Below, piece after piece: positions 8,718 to 18,360 of a DNA stretch of 64,000 nucleotides. Numbering within the stretch: the first letter of the stretch is position 1; each line of letters begins with the position of its first letter. The notes below the pieces were generated by a model that was not told the origin of the DNA, made no database searches, and saw only the letters and a list, made by a program, of their open reading frames with translations. This DNA comes from Desulfobacterales bacterium (GTDB lineage Bacteria; Desulfobacterota; Desulfobacteria; Desulfobacterales; JAEINQ01). The stretch is taken from the NCBI GenBank assembly GCA_016342285.1, contig JAEINQ010000012.1, positions 1 through 64,000 of the forward strand, read 5' to 3'. Position numbers and translations under genes: made by a program.

Positions 8718-9533
8718 ATGGGAACTCGAATGCGGACAGGGGCCATGGCGGTGATTCTGGTGCTGACCGGCCTCATTGGAGGGCTTGTCGCATGCGGACA
8801 AAAGGGCGCTTCGTCGTCGGAAACCCCATTGGTGCGCGTCGGTTCCCGCACCATTACGGTTCGCGATTTTAATCGTGCCTTTGAAATTGGCAAGGCGGCC
8901 TTTACCCACAATGCGATTCAGGATTCGGCTTTGGCGCACAAGGCGCGCATCCGACTGCTCAACCAGATGATTGAAGAGGCCATGCTTCTGGACCAGGCGC
9001 AACAGCTTCAGGTCCTGCTCTCCGAGGCGGAGCTTTCGACCGCTCTGGCCGATATTCGAAAGGATTATCCGGAAGACAGTTTTGAACAGATGCTGCTGGA
9101 AGCGGCCATCTCCTTCGCAGACTGGAAGGAGCGGTTTCGGACGCGGCTGCTGATCGAGAAACTGATCGATCAGGTCCTGGCGCAAAATATCGTCATTACC
9201 CCTGAAGAGATCGGTGACACCTACCGCAAACACGCCGACTCCGAGGCGGAACGGGCCGATGAAGCCAGCGGTGAAAGTGACCCGGGCGGGATCGGCCGGA
9301 TCAAAGAAATTATTGTCAGACAGCTTCGTCGACAGAAGCTGGAAGAGGCTTACAGGAAATGGTTGGCGCATCTCAACCAGCAATACACCGTTGAGATCAA
9401 TACAGCCCAGTGGCAGGCACTGACCGGTTCGACCTGGACCGGTTTTCAGGCTGACAGGGCCAAAAATCAGAGGCAAATCCTTGACTCCGGAACCGATGTT
9501 CAGGCTGCCGGAGCCCCTAGTGAGGCGGATTGA
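8718..9533 (+). CDS. SurA N-terminal-domain lipoprotein
   Basis: A 271-residue predicted lipoprotein. The start at 8718 gives a short basic N-terminus, a hydrophobic stretch and a lipobox (LVAC, Cys about 24), so it should be anchored on the periplasmic side of a membrane. Residues about 35-190 resemble the helical chaperone region of SurA/PpiD-type proteins (VRVGSRTITVRDFNRAF, then NQMIEEAMLLDQAQQ). No parvulin catalytic domain follows. It is separated by only 2 bp from a SurA-like PPIase gene, so the two are probably one translation unit acting in outer-membrane protein folding. The frame is open further upstream to 8583, but that extension is proline- and glycine-rich and would destroy the signal peptide. 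The lipobox and the GGGAAG site fix the start. Confidence 0.85.
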   Translation: MGTRMRTGAMAVILVLTGLIGGLVACGQKGASSSETPLVRVGSRTITVRDFNRAFEIGKAAFTHNAIQDSALAHKARIRLLNQMIEEAMLLDQAQQLQVLLSEAELSTALADIRKDYPEDSFEQMLLEAAISFADWKERFRTRLLIEKLIDQVLAQNIVITPEEIGDTYRKHADSEAERADEASGESDPGGIGRIKEIIVRQLRRQKLEEAYRKWLAHLNQQYTVEINTAQWQALTGSTWTGFQADRAKNQRQILDSGTDVQAAGAPSEAD

Positions 9534-9535
9534 GA

Positions 9536-10528
9536 ATGAAGTGGTTTACATGGGTCAAAAATGAATTGATGGTCATTGTTGCGATGGCGATCGTGCTGGC
9601 GGTAGTGGTCCCTGGTTTGGCCGCGGAAATGGTCGACCGTGTGGTGGCCGTTGTCAATGACGATCCCATCGTGCTCTCGGAACTCAACCGGGAGATCAAG
9701 CCCTATATGGAGCAGATCAAACAGGCCCAATACCCCTTAGAAAAGCAGCGCCAGCTCATTTTCAAGGTCCGCGCCGATGTTCTGGAGCAGTTGATTAATC
9801 GTAAACTGACCGACCAGGAGATTGCCCGGTTCGGTATCAGCGTCAGCGATGAAGAACTCAACAGCACCATTGAGCGGATCAAGGAATCGGCGTTTTCCAC
9901 CGATGAAGAGATGCGGGCCGCATTAGGCGACCAGGGCCTGGCCTTTGAAGAGTATCAAAGCCGTATCCGCCAGCAGCTTCTTCGAAGAAAACTCATCAAT
10001 TCCGAAGTGCGATCCAGAACGGTCATTACCAAAGAGGATATCCGTGCCTACTACGATAGCCACCCGGAGCTATTTGCCGGGGAGACCAAATACCATTTGA
10101 AAAACATTCTCATCCAGGTTCCGGAGACCATGGATGAGGACCAGAAACACCGGATCCGCTTGCAAATGGAAGGCCTTCATCAGGCCCTGTTGCATGAGCG
10201 CAGTTTTGACGAACTGATGAAAGCGGTCAGCGACACGGCCCCCCAGGCCATGGCCAACGATCTGGGCGAATTTTCTTTTGATTCCCTCTCCATGCAACTC
10301 CAGGAAGCCCTCAAGGGCAAACAGAGCGGTGCCTTCACCGGCGTGCTCGATACCGATCAGGGGTTTCAGATTATCTATATTCAAGAGATCATTCAATCGC
10401 CGGGAAAGTCACTGGAGGAAGCCTCCAGCAGTATCGAGGAAAAACTCTTTAATGAGATTGTCGACAAGAAATTCGAATCCTGGCTGGAAAAGCTCAAAAA
10501 GCGGTCCTATATCAAGATCATTCAATAG
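9536..10528 (+). CDS. SurA-like periplasmic peptidyl-prolyl isomerase
   Basis: A 330-residue exported folding factor. Residues about 8-30 form a signal peptide ending in GLAA. Residues about 32-150 are the SurA N-terminal chaperone domain (MVDRVVAVVNDDPIVLSELN is the diagnostic start). About 170-285 is one parvulin-type domain (YHLKNILIQVP, then DLGEFSFDSL and DQGFQIIYIQEI). E. coli SurA has two parvulin domains and this has one, as is common in delta-type proteobacteria. ATG 9536 is preferred over the in-frame TTG at 9530, which overlaps the upstream stop. It works with the upstream lipoprotein in the periplasm. The gene symbol surA is withheld because orthology cannot be proved from sequence alone. 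Confidence 0.9.
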   Translation: MKWFTWVKNELMVIVAMAIVLAVVVPGLAAEMVDRVVAVVNDDPIVLSELNREIKPYMEQIKQAQYPLEKQRQLIFKVRADVLEQLINRKLTDQEIARFGISVSDEELNSTIERIKESAFSTDEEMRAALGDQGLAFEEYQSRIRQQLLRRKLINSEVRSRTVITKEDIRAYYDSHPELFAGETKYHLKNILIQVPETMDEDQKHRIRLQMEGLHQALLHERSFDELMKAVSDTAPQAMANDLGEFSFDSLSMQLQEALKGKQSGAFTGVLDTDQGFQIIYIQEIIQSPGKSLEEASSSIEEKLFNEIVDKKFESWLEKLKKRSYIKIIQ

Positions 10529-10552
10529 CCCGGCCAACTGCGTGGTTTACCA

Positions 10553-11368
10553 ATGCCTGAAAAAAAGACCATGACCTTCGGACGTTACCTCAGGGCGGTA
10601 CGGCAGGATCAAGGCATCGATCTGAAAACCGTTTCGAGCCGGACCCGCATCGGCATGGATATTCTTCAAAGCATCGAGGCCGAAGAGCACAGCCGGTTGC
10701 CGGCCGAGGTCTTTGTTAAAGGGTTTTTGCGGGCCTATGCCAAGGTCGTCGGGGCCGATGGAGACGAGGCGGTACGCCGATATCTTCAAAACCGCCACCT
10801 GCTGGAGGCGACGATCCAGGCTGAAACGGATCGTCGCCGGGTCAGCAGCCGGTTCTGGCCACGGCTTTTGGCCATACTGGGCGGTTTTGTCGTCATCGTC
10901 GTTTTATCACTGGTTGCGGCGCCCCGGCCCGGACCCGAGCCGGGACCGGCTCCGGAAATGCCGGCGGTTGTTCATGGTGCGGCCGAAACCCCTGTGGCGC
11001 CCCAGAACCCGGTCCCGGCGGAGGGGCCGCCCACCGGTGTGTCCGCGAGCACCGTCGGGGAACCGGCCGCCGTGCCGGTTGTCGCCCCTGTTCCCGTCGT
11101 TGACCGAACGACGGACGCGCCGGTGCCTCCACGGGACGGTCATCTGCTGGCCATCACGGCCATTGAAGAGACCTGGATAAAGGTTATCGTGGACAATCTT
11201 GCCGCCCGGGAGGTCACCCTGCGGCCCGGCGACCGTCTGGAGTTAGAGGCCCGCAACGGCTTCAACCTGCTCATCGGCAATGCCGGGGGCATCGCCGCTA
11301 CCTTTGATGGAAAGGCGATGCCGGTACTCGGCAAAAGCAGCCAGGTGGTCAGCCTCCAACTGCCCTGA
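10553..11368 (+). CDS. RodZ-like helix-turn-helix membrane protein
   Basis: A 271-residue protein with the RodZ plan. It has a cytoplasmic Cro/CI-type helix-turn-helix at about 8-75 (GRYLRAVRQDQGIDLKTVSS), one membrane helix at about 104-122, a proline/alanine-rich periplasmic linker (about 125-190) and a C-terminal beta domain (LLAITAIEETWIKVIVDN to the end, the DUF4115 type). In rod-shaped bacteria RodZ links MreB filaments to the wall-synthesis machinery. It lies 24 bp after the SurA-like gene and 40 bp before mgtE, so it is probably co-transcribed. The beta domain has the family pattern of a Trp followed by the charged turn near GDRLELEA. Confidence 0.88.
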   Translation: MPEKKTMTFGRYLRAVRQDQGIDLKTVSSRTRIGMDILQSIEAEEHSRLPAEVFVKGFLRAYAKVVGADGDEAVRRYLQNRHLLEATIQAETDRRRVSSRFWPRLLAILGGFVVIVVLSLVAAPRPGPEPGPAPEMPAVVHGAAETPVAPQNPVPAEGPPTGVSASTVGEPAAVPVVAPVPVVDRTTDAPVPPRDGHLLAITAIEETWIKVIVDNLAAREVTLRPGDRLELEARNGFNLLIGNAGGIAATFDGKAMPVLGKSSQVVSLQLP

Positions 11369-11408
11369 CCGCCGTTGGGGTTTTGGGGGATCAAGAAAGC
11401 AGGGAATC

Positions 11409-12761
11409 ATGGAGAATGATCGCAGCAAAATACTTACGGAAAGCGTCAAGCGCCTGCTGCGCCGCAACGCCCTGAGCACCCTGCGCAAGATCGTCAACAA
11501 ATCTCATGCCGCCGACCTTTCAGCCGTTTTTTCTTACCTGCCGCTGGCGGACCAGCACAAACTGTTCAACCTTCTCGATGACAGCGAAAGCCGGGGGGAC
11601 ATGTTCAGTTACCTCGGTGAAGACCATCTGATGGCATTCATTCAGGACATGTCCACCGAAGAGATCGTGGAGGTTTTGGAAAACGTCCCCACCGATGATG
11701 TGGCCGATATTCTCGGGCGTCTTCCCGCGGACCAGGCCGACGCGATCTTGCAGAAGATGAAGAAGGAGGGGTCTGAAGAGGTCGAAGGGCTGCTGAGTTA
11801 CGGTGACGATACCGCCGGCGGTATCATGGTGCCGGATTTCATCGCCATGGGCGAAAACATCACGGCCCAGGACGCCATTGCGTCGCTTCAGAAGGAATAC
11901 AAGGACGTGGAGATGCCTTTTTATCTCTACGTGGTCAATGAGGACGGCAAGCTGGTCGGCGTCAGTTCCCTGAGGCAACTGGTGGTGGTCCCCCCCGGGA
12001 CGCGGCTCAATGAGCTCATGGCCACCGACGTGTTTTACGTCCAGACCGACATGGACCAGGAGGAGGTGGCCAAGATTGTGGCCCGGTACGATCTGCTGGC
12101 CGTGCCGGTGGTGGATGATCACCATCGGTTGGTGGGGATTGTCACCGTTGACGACGTTATCGATATTTTTCGCCAGGAGGCCACCGAAGACATTCTTAAA
12201 ATGGCCGGCGTCGGCGATGAATTCATCGAAACCCAGTCGGTGCTGCGTAGCACGCGCATTCGCTTTCCCTGGCTCTTTGCCAGCGTCATGGGCGGTGTTC
12301 TGGCCTTTTTCATCATCGGGCGGTTCGAGGAGAGCATCAACAAAATGACTTTTCTGGCGGCCTTTATTCCGGTCATCATGGGCATGGGCGGCAATATCGG
12401 CACCCAGTCTTCCACCATTGTTGTGCGGGGGCTGGCCACGGGCCGGCTCAATACCCGTGACATCTGGGTGGTGGTTTCCAAGGAACTCTCCGTGGGGTTG
12501 ATTCTGGGGTTGATTTACGGCACCCTTGTGGGAGCGGTGGCCCAGATGCAGCACAGCATCGCCATGCTGAGCCTGGCCGTCGGATTGGCGGTGATCAGTT
12601 CCATGGCCATTGCCGCCCTGGTCGGCTCTTTTATCCCCATGGCCTTTGCGCGCGTCAACATCGACCCGGCGGTGGCGACCGGACCCTTTGTCACCACGGC
12701 CATTGATATCATCAGTGTTTTTTTCTATTTCAAGATCGCCACGACCTTGCTGGGGATCTAA
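11409..12761 (+). CDS. mgtE: Magnesium transporter MgtE
   Basis: A 450-residue Mg2+ channel/transporter of the inner membrane. The order is the MgtE N-terminal helical domain (about 15-130), two CBS domains acting as the Mg2+ sensor (about 135-255, including GTRLNELMATDVFYVQTD), the plug helix, then five membrane helices. The conserved pore segment GGNIGTQSSTIVVRGLATG is present. ATG 11409 has an AGCAGGGA ribosome site; the frame is open upstream to 11280 but that part overlaps the rodZ-like gene. It sits between rodZ-like and recO genes, with only 6 bp to recO. Confidence 0.96.
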   Translation: MENDRSKILTESVKRLLRRNALSTLRKIVNKSHAADLSAVFSYLPLADQHKLFNLLDDSESRGDMFSYLGEDHLMAFIQDMSTEEIVEVLENVPTDDVADILGRLPADQADAILQKMKKEGSEEVEGLLSYGDDTAGGIMVPDFIAMGENITAQDAIASLQKEYKDVEMPFYLYVVNEDGKLVGVSSLRQLVVVPPGTRLNELMATDVFYVQTDMDQEEVAKIVARYDLLAVPVVDDHHRLVGIVTVDDVIDIFRQEATEDILKMAGVGDEFIETQSVLRSTRIRFPWLFASVMGGVLAFFIIGRFEESINKMTFLAAFIPVIMGMGGNIGTQSSTIVVRGLATGRLNTRDIWVVVSKELSVGLILGLIYGTLVGAVAQMQHSIAMLSLAVGLAVISSMAIAALVGSFIPMAFARVNIDPAVATGPFVTTAIDIISVFFYFKIATTLLGI

Positions 12762-12767
12762 AGGGCC

Positions 12768-13535
12768 ATGGGGCAATTTTCAACCACGGCCATTTTGTTA
12801 CGGCGGATCGAATACGGCGATGCCGACTTGATTCTGACCCTGCTGGCCAGGGACCGGGGAAAGGTGACGGCCATCGCCAAGTCCGCCAAGCGAAGCGTGC
12901 GACGCTTCGGCGGCCTGCTGGATCTGTTTTGTGTACTGGACGTGGTCTGCAACCCGGGGCGGGGCAGCGGCCTGCCGGTGTTGCAGGAAGCCTCCCTGCG
13001 GCAGCCTTTTCACCGGATTCGAGGGGACATCACCCGGACCGCCTACGCCAGTTACTGGGCCGAGCTAATCCATGTCTGGAGCGAAGCCGATGTGCCCCAG
13101 ATGGAGGTGTTTGACCTGCTGTTCAGCATTTTCGAGGCCCTTGACCAAGGCGCTTTGCCCCCGCCGGTGCTGTCGGTCCTGTTCCAGATGCGTTTTTTGA
13201 CCCTGGCCGGCTTCGGGCCGAATCTGGACCGATGCGGTGCATGTGGTCGGTTGCTGCCTGAAACGGCGCCCGGTCCGCCGCCGGCCTTTGATCTGACCCG
13301 GGGCGGTGTGGTCTGCAGCGACTGCCGGCCCGCCGCACATCGGTCCATGCCGCTGGCACTGGGCACCATCAAACAGCTTCGGTGGCTGGCCGCCGGCGAT
13401 CTGAACCAGGCGAAAAGGATTCGATTCGCCCCCTCGGCACTGAGAGAAGGCGAGGCCCTTTTGGAGGCCTTTGTCCCGTATCATCTGGGAAAGGCGCTGC
13501 GAAGTCTGGCCTTTTTGCGTCAGTTGCGCAGATAA
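12768..13535 (+). CDS. recO: DNA repair protein RecO
   Basis: A 255-residue mediator of the RecFOR pathway, which loads RecA onto SSB-covered single-stranded DNA. The N-terminal OB fold starts with the family pattern TTAILLRRIEYGDADLILTL. The helical C-terminal half contains a zinc site (CGACG at about 157-161, then CSDC). Length is normal. It starts 6 bp after mgtE. A perfect 11-bp hairpin overlaps its stop codon. Confidence 0.95.
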   Translation: MGQFSTTAILLRRIEYGDADLILTLLARDRGKVTAIAKSAKRSVRRFGGLLDLFCVLDVVCNPGRGSGLPVLQEASLRQPFHRIRGDITRTAYASYWAELIHVWSEADVPQMEVFDLLFSIFEALDQGALPPPVLSVLFQMRFLTLAGFGPNLDRCGACGRLLPETAPGPPPAFDLTRGGVVCSDCRPAAHRSMPLALGTIKQLRWLAAGDLNQAKRIRFAPSALREGEALLEAFVPYHLGKALRSLAFLRQLRR

Positions 13536-13556
13536 ATTTGCCTCTGGCAAATTTAT
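13532..13556 (+). terminator. Hairpin at the recO stop codon
   Basis: ATAAATTTGCC and GGCAAATTTAT pair perfectly over a TCT loop, including the recO stop codon. No T run follows, so it may terminate weakly or protect the 3' end. Confidence 0.5.
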
Positions 13557-13585
13557 GGAGCGCGGCTTTGCCGCTTTCAATTCGC

Positions 13586-13672
13586 AGTAGGAATCCACGT
13601 ACTGCGGGCGTGGTCAGTGTCAGTTTGGCGATGCCGAGACCGCTTTATGCAAGAGACCAAAGTGAACTAAAC
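13586..13672 (+). repeat. Family B repeat, long form, copy 2
   Basis: It has the core hairpin CCACG-9-CGTGG followed by the shared tail (GGCGATGCCGAGACCGC, then GAGACCAAAGTGAACTAAAC). It occupies most of the recO to sugar-kinase gap. Confidence 0.8.
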
Positions 13673-13693
13673 TATGGCACGAATGCTTTGCCG

Positions 13694-14767
13694 ATGATGA
13701 AAACTGTACCTTGGACATCGCTGCTGGAAAACGGACCCATCCAAGCCTCGGCCCCGTGCCGCATTGACATGGGCGGAACCCTGGATCTGGGGACATTTCA
13801 CTACCCCCTCCGGCCTCTGGCGCCTTGCACCGTCAACATCGCCTTGAACCTGAAGACCCGGGTGACCCTGGTCCCTCACACCGCCGGTCGAATTCAAATC
13901 CGCTCTATCGGATTTGAACCGGCGGACGTTCTCCTGGATGAGGCGCCTTTTGACCATCCTCTGGGATTGATGTTTGCCGTGGCCAGTTATTTCGGGGCAT
14001 CGGGCGTTGGTATCGAGATCGATTCGGCCTCGCCGCCGCGAAGTGCCCTGGGCGGTTCCAGTACCGCTGCCCTGGCGCTGGTTGCGGCCTTTAGCCGGGG
14101 GGCTGAACGTTCGGGGGCGGCTGGAGGGGCGACCCGGGCGCAGATGGTGAGGCTGGCCCACGGCATCGAGTCTGCCGTGGCCGGGGTTCCCTGTGGCATG
14201 CAGGACCAGCTTGCCGCCGCTTACGGCGGGGTCAACGGTTGGTACTGGCAGGAAGACCCCATGGCCGGGACCCCCTGGCGCAGACAGGTGCTGTGGGACC
14301 CATCGGCCCATGACGATCTGGCCCGGTGTCTGTTGGTGGCCTATTGCGGCATTCCCCATGAATCGCGCGATATCAATGGCCGATGGGTTCGCCAGTTTCT
14401 GGCTGGCGGCGCACGGCACCGATGGCGGGAGATCGTCGCCTGTACCCATGATTTCACCGAGGCCCTGGCCGTAAAGGACCTGGAACGGGCCGCGGCCGCC
14501 ATGAATCGAGAGACCGCCATTCGCCGGGAGATGACCCCTGACGTCCTGGACCCCACCGGCCAGCTCCTGGTGGCCGATGCCATGGCCGCCGGGTGCGGAG
14601 CGCGGTTTGCCGGTGCCGGTGGCGGCGGATGCATCTGGGCTCTGGGGCCGGCGGCAACCATTGGCCGGCTGCGCGGCACCTGGGACCATCGGCTCAATGC
14701 AATTCCAGACGCCCGCCTGCTCGATGTCGACATCGACGGCAGCGGCGTCATGACGAACGAACCATAG
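13694..14767 (+). CDS. GHMP-family sugar kinase
   Basis: A 357-residue ATP-dependent kinase of the galactokinase/heptose-kinase type. It has the substrate-binding N-terminus ([17 protein letters not shown]), the glycine-rich phosphate loop [15 protein letters not shown], the catalytic-loop region [19 protein letters not shown] and the C-terminal motif GAGGGGCIW. The combination of motif 1 and the MQDQ stretch resembles D-glycero-D-manno-heptose and related sugar kinases. The substrate is not determined. ATG 13694 is used, with ATG 13697 as an equally good alternative; the frame is open further upstream but that part lies in recO and the repeat. It lies 14 bp upstream of glyQ. Confidence 0.88.
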   Translation: MMKTVPWTSLLENGPIQASAPCRIDMGGTLDLGTFHYPLRPLAPCTVNIALNLKTRVTLVPHTAGRIQIRSIGFEPADVLLDEAPFDHPLGLMFAVASYFGASGVGIEIDSASPPRSALGGSSTAALALVAAFSRGAERSGAAGGATRAQMVRLAHGIESAVAGVPCGMQDQLAAAYGGVNGWYWQEDPMAGTPWRRQVLWDPSAHDDLARCLLVAYCGIPHESRDINGRWVRQFLAGGARHRWREIVACTHDFTEALAVKDLERAAAAMNRETAIRREMTPDVLDPTGQLLVADAMAAGCGARFAGAGGGGCIWALGPAATIGRLRGTWDHRLNAIPDARLLDVDIDGSGVMTNEP

Positions 14768-14781
14768 ACAGAGGGGAACTC

Positions 14782-15666
14782 ATGAATTTTCAGGATGTCA
14801 TTTTATCGTTGAACCGGTTCTGGGCAAAGAAGGGGTGCGTACTGGCACAACCCTACGATATGGAGGTCGGCGCCGGCACCTTTCATCCGACCACGCTGTT
14901 GCGGGCACTGGGTCCGGAACCCTGGAGCGCGGCCTATGTCCAGCCGTCCAGACGACCCACCGACGGCCGCTACGGTGAAAACCCCAATCGGCTCCAGCAC
15001 TATTACCAGTACCAGGTCATTTTAAAACCCTCGCCCGTAGACGTGCAGCAGTTGTATCTGGACAGCATGCGCGCCCTGGGCGTTGATCCGCTGGAGCACG
15101 ACATTCGCTTTGTCGAGGACGACTGGGAATCACCCACCCTGGGTGCGGCAGGGCTTGGCTGGGAAGTGTGGCTCGACGGCATGGAGATCACCCAGTTCAC
15201 CTATTTTCAGCTCTGCGGCAGCATTGAACTGGCGCCGATTTCCGTCGAACTGACCTACGGCCTGGAACGCATCACCATGTACCTGCAGGGGGTTGACAAC
15301 GTTTACGACCTGAAATGGAATGATCATATCACCTACGGTGACGTCCACCACCAGCAGGAGGTGGAGCAGTCCACCTACAATTTCGAAAAGGCCGATGTGG
15401 CCATGCTTTCAGATTTTTTCAATAAATACGAGGCTGAAGCCAAACGACTCATTGCCGATGGCCTGGTCTTGCCGGCCTACGAGTACTGCCTCAAGTGTTC
15501 CCACACCTTTAACCTGCTTGACGCCCGGGGGGCCATCAGCGTCACGGAACGAACCGGTTATATCGGTCGAATCCGCAATCTGGCCCGGCTCAGCGCCGAA
15601 GGTTACGTGAGCCAGCGCGAGGCCATGGGTTACCCCCTGCTCAACCGCACGCGTTCGGGCGCCTGA
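14782..15666 (+). CDS. glyQ: Glycyl-tRNA synthetase alpha subunit
   Basis: The 294-residue catalytic subunit of the two-subunit bacterial glycyl-tRNA synthetase. Class II motifs and family signatures are clear: [20 protein letters not shown] near the N-terminus, [20 protein letters not shown] and the glycine-site region [13 protein letters not shown]. The start 14782 follows GAGGGGAA. It forms an operon with glyS 70 bp downstream. Length is standard. Confidence 0.98.
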   Translation: MNFQDVILSLNRFWAKKGCVLAQPYDMEVGAGTFHPTTLLRALGPEPWSAAYVQPSRRPTDGRYGENPNRLQHYYQYQVILKPSPVDVQQLYLDSMRALGVDPLEHDIRFVEDDWESPTLGAAGLGWEVWLDGMEITQFTYFQLCGSIELAPISVELTYGLERITMYLQGVDNVYDLKWNDHITYGDVHHQQEVEQSTYNFEKADVAMLSDFFNKYEAEAKRLIADGLVLPAYEYCLKCSHTFNLLDARGAISVTERTGYIGRIRNLARLSAEGYVSQREAMGYPLLNRTRSGA

Positions 15667-15736
15667 CACAAGGGCATTTTATCGCGGCGGCAGTCACAAC
15701 AGAAAACCATAACCGGTAAACGATACAGAGGTGACT

Positions 15737-17815
15737 ATGGAACGGTTGTTGATCGAAATCGGTGCGGAAGAGATCCCGGCCGGCTATATCGCTCCGGCAC
15801 TGGCGGCCATGGCTTCCATGCTGACGGAAAAATTGACCGCGGCGCGTATCGACCACGGCACCGCGCAGACGTTCGCTACACCCCGGCGGCTCGCCGTGGT
15901 GGTCCATGACGTGGCCCCCAAACAGCGCTCGCTTTCCACGCAAGTGCTGGGCCCGCCGGCACGGGTCGGGTTCGATGCCGACGGCAATCCCACCGTGGCC
16001 GGAGAAAAATTTGCCGAGAAGCTCGGTGTGCCGGTCGGCCGGCTTAGCCTGCGAAAAACGGAAAAAGGCGACTACCTGTGCGCCCGCAAGACCGAGCGGG
16101 GCCGGGCCACCCGGACGGTTCTAAAAACCCTGCTTGCCGAGGTGGTGCTGGCGGTTCCATTTCCCAAATCCATGCGCTGGGCCGATCTGACCATCACCTT
16201 TGCCCGACCCATTCAACATGTGGTGGCCCTGCTGGGAGACACGGTCGTCCCCTTTTCCGTCGGCAACGTCAAGAGCGGCCGGAACACCCGGGGGCATCGT
16301 TTCATGTTTCCGGGAAAAATTCGTCTGGCCAATGCCGACGCTTATGTTGAAGCGCTGTCCGATGCTGGCGTCATCTGCGACATTGCCGAGCGAAAACGAC
16401 GGGTGGATGAGGTCGTGCGGCAGGCCGCGTTGAAAGTCGGCGGTGAAATCCTGGAAGATGAGGAACTGCTCGATATTGTTACCAACCTGGTCGAAACCCC
16501 GGTGGCCACGGCCGGTCAGTTTGACCCCGGGTTCCTGGAGATTCCCCGTGAGATTCTGATCACTGCCATGCGTGAACACCAGAAATATTTTGCGGTGGTC
16601 GATGCCCGGGGCAGCCTTCGAAATAATTTTGTCGCCGTGAACAACACCCGCACCCGCGATCTGGCCCTGGTGGCCACCGGTCATGAACGGGTCCTGCGAG
16701 CCCGGCTCAGCGACGCGCAGTTCTTCTATCGAAGCGATCTGAAGACGTCGGCCGAGGGGCGGATGGAAAAGCTCCAAGGGGTGATGTTTCAGGCCAAGCT
16801 GGGGTCCATGTTCGAAAAGTCCCGGCGCATCGTCGGTCTGGCCGAGTACCTGGCCGATGCAGCCGGTGTAGGCGCATCCATGAAACAGGCCGCCGCCCGG
16901 GCCGCGTGGCTGTGCAAAACCGACCTGGTCAGCCAGGTGGTGGTGGAATTCCCCAAGCTTCAAGGGGTCATGGGGCGGGTTTATGCTGCCGTTGCCGGCG
17001 AACCGGGCGAGGTGCCGGCCGCGGTGGAAGAGCACTACCGACCGACCCGCTCCGGCGGCGAGCTGCCGCAAACCCTCACCGGGGCACTGGTGAGCATCTC
17101 TGACAAGATCGATTCCATCTGTGGGTGTTTCAGTATCGGTCTGATTCCCACGGGGGCTGCCGATCCCTATGCCCTGCGCCGCCAGGGGATCGGTGTACTG
17201 CAGATTATGCAGGATCAGGGATTTGCCTTTTCACTGGAGGCCCTGATTGATTTCGGCCTGACCCCGTTTGCCGGCCAGGCCACGGTCCCGCTGGAGGAGA
17301 CGGCGAGGGAAATCACCGTCTTTTTGCAACGACGCATCTCCGGGATGCTGGTGGACGAAGGATTTTCAAAAGATGTCGTTGCCGCGGTCGCCGGTGTCTC
17401 CATCGACTGCGTCCCCGACGTCTGGCATCGGGTCCGTGCCCTGGAAGCACTGAAGACAGCGCCGGATTTTGAACCCCTTGCCGCTGCTTTCAAACGGGTG
17501 GTGAATATCATGAAAAAGACCCATGTGCCGTCCGGGCTTGAAGTCGATGCCGCCCTTTTTGCCGATGAAAGCGAAACAGCCCTGTACGAGGCCTGCAAGG
17601 CGGTGGAAGAGCGGGTGGCCCAAAGCAATGCCCAAGGCCGTTATGACGACGTTCTTCACGAAATCGCCACCCTTCGAGACGGGGTTGACCGGTTTTTCGA
17701 GGGGGTCATGGTCATGGCCGACGACCTGGCCCTGCGCAACAACCGCCTGGCCCTGCTGGGCCGTATATCGGCACTGTTCGAGCGGTTTGCTGATTTTTCG
17801 AAGCTTTCCGCCTGA
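15737..17815 (+). CDS. glyS: Glycyl-tRNA synthetase beta subunit
   Basis: The 692-residue tRNA-binding subunit of glycyl-tRNA synthetase, needed for aminoacylation together with GlyQ. Family landmarks are LLIEIGAEEIPAGYIAPAL at the N-terminus, the HD-like region with ITAMREHQKYFAVVD, and the C-terminal anticodon-binding domain (LFEGV-type RFFEGVMVMADDLALRNNRL). ATG 15737 with a GAGGTG ribosome site is chosen over the in-frame GTG at 15731. It ends the long housekeeping run that starts with mfd. Confidence 0.97.
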   Translation: MERLLIEIGAEEIPAGYIAPALAAMASMLTEKLTAARIDHGTAQTFATPRRLAVVVHDVAPKQRSLSTQVLGPPARVGFDADGNPTVAGEKFAEKLGVPVGRLSLRKTEKGDYLCARKTERGRATRTVLKTLLAEVVLAVPFPKSMRWADLTITFARPIQHVVALLGDTVVPFSVGNVKSGRNTRGHRFMFPGKIRLANADAYVEALSDAGVICDIAERKRRVDEVVRQAALKVGGEILEDEELLDIVTNLVETPVATAGQFDPGFLEIPREILITAMREHQKYFAVVDARGSLRNNFVAVNNTRTRDLALVATGHERVLRARLSDAQFFYRSDLKTSAEGRMEKLQGVMFQAKLGSMFEKSRRIVGLAEYLADAAGVGASMKQAAARAAWLCKTDLVSQVVVEFPKLQGVMGRVYAAVAGEPGEVPAAVEEHYRPTRSGGELPQTLTGALVSISDKIDSICGCFSIGLIPTGAADPYALRRQGIGVLQIMQDQGFAFSLEALIDFGLTPFAGQATVPLEETAREITVFLQRRISGMLVDEGFSKDVVAAVAGVSIDCVPDVWHRVRALEALKTAPDFEPLAAAFKRVVNIMKKTHVPSGLEVDAALFADESETALYEACKAVEERVAQSNAQGRYDDVLHEIATLRDGVDRFFEGVMVMADDLALRNNRLALLGRISALFERFADFSKLSA

Positions 17816-18031
17816 CCGTTGGAAACCGATTCCGGCCGTCCATGGGGATGGCAAGTAAAAGTGACAGCATCAAAAGTCTGAAATTGCCACAGAGACAGCA
17901 GGGCACAACGTTAGCGCCTTTAAATCTATCAATGTTCGTCTGTATCGATGGGATGACCACGGGACACGAAGGAAAGCGAACATAACCTGCGGGTGAGGCG
18001 ATCGCCCGGAGCATTACAGGGAGAAACAACG

Positions 18032-18286
18032 ATGGCTTACGATCCGGAAAAAGATAAGAAACTCAAGGAATGGAAATGCGAGGAGACCGGGTTGACGGTT
18101 TCCATCAACCAGTACGGGGATAGCGAACCCAAGCTTCAGATCGGGCCCCGCATCCTGATGAAAAAAGACGGCACCCCCCGGGCGCCGTCCAAGTCTGGAC
18201 GGTTGAGCGTCGAAGATGTCATGTGGCTCTATGAGAACATCGACGAGATCAAAGACGACCTGACCGATCTGGCCGGTCCGGGGTGA
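18032..18286 (+). CDS. Small unknown protein (84 aa)
   Basis: An 84-residue acidic soluble protein with many Lys, Asp and Glu residues. A short beta-rich middle (TVSINQYGDSEPKLQIGPRI) is followed by a C-terminal helix (VEDVMWLYENIDEIKDDL). It has no signal peptide or membrane helix. I do not recognise a family with a known function. ATG 18032 has an ACAGGGAG ribosome site, and a perfect 13-bp hairpin follows 43 bp after the stop, so it appears to be a self-contained small transcription unit. The 216-bp gap upstream holds no other gene. Confidence 0.75.
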   Translation: MAYDPEKDKKLKEWKCEETGLTVSINQYGDSEPKLQIGPRILMKKDGTPRAPSKSGRLSVEDVMWLYENIDEIKDDLTDLAGPG

Positions 18287-18329
18287 TTATGAACCGCGGA
18301 CGGACGCAGACCATCGCAGACAGAAAAAG

Positions 18330-18360
18330 TTTGTTGGCGGTCGACCTGACCGCCAACAAA
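18330..18360 (+). terminator. Hairpin after the 84-aa gene
   Basis: TTTGTTGGCGGTC and GACCGCCAACAAA pair perfectly over a 5-base loop. Only a short T stretch follows, so it is a probable terminator or 3'-end stabiliser. Confidence 0.6.
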
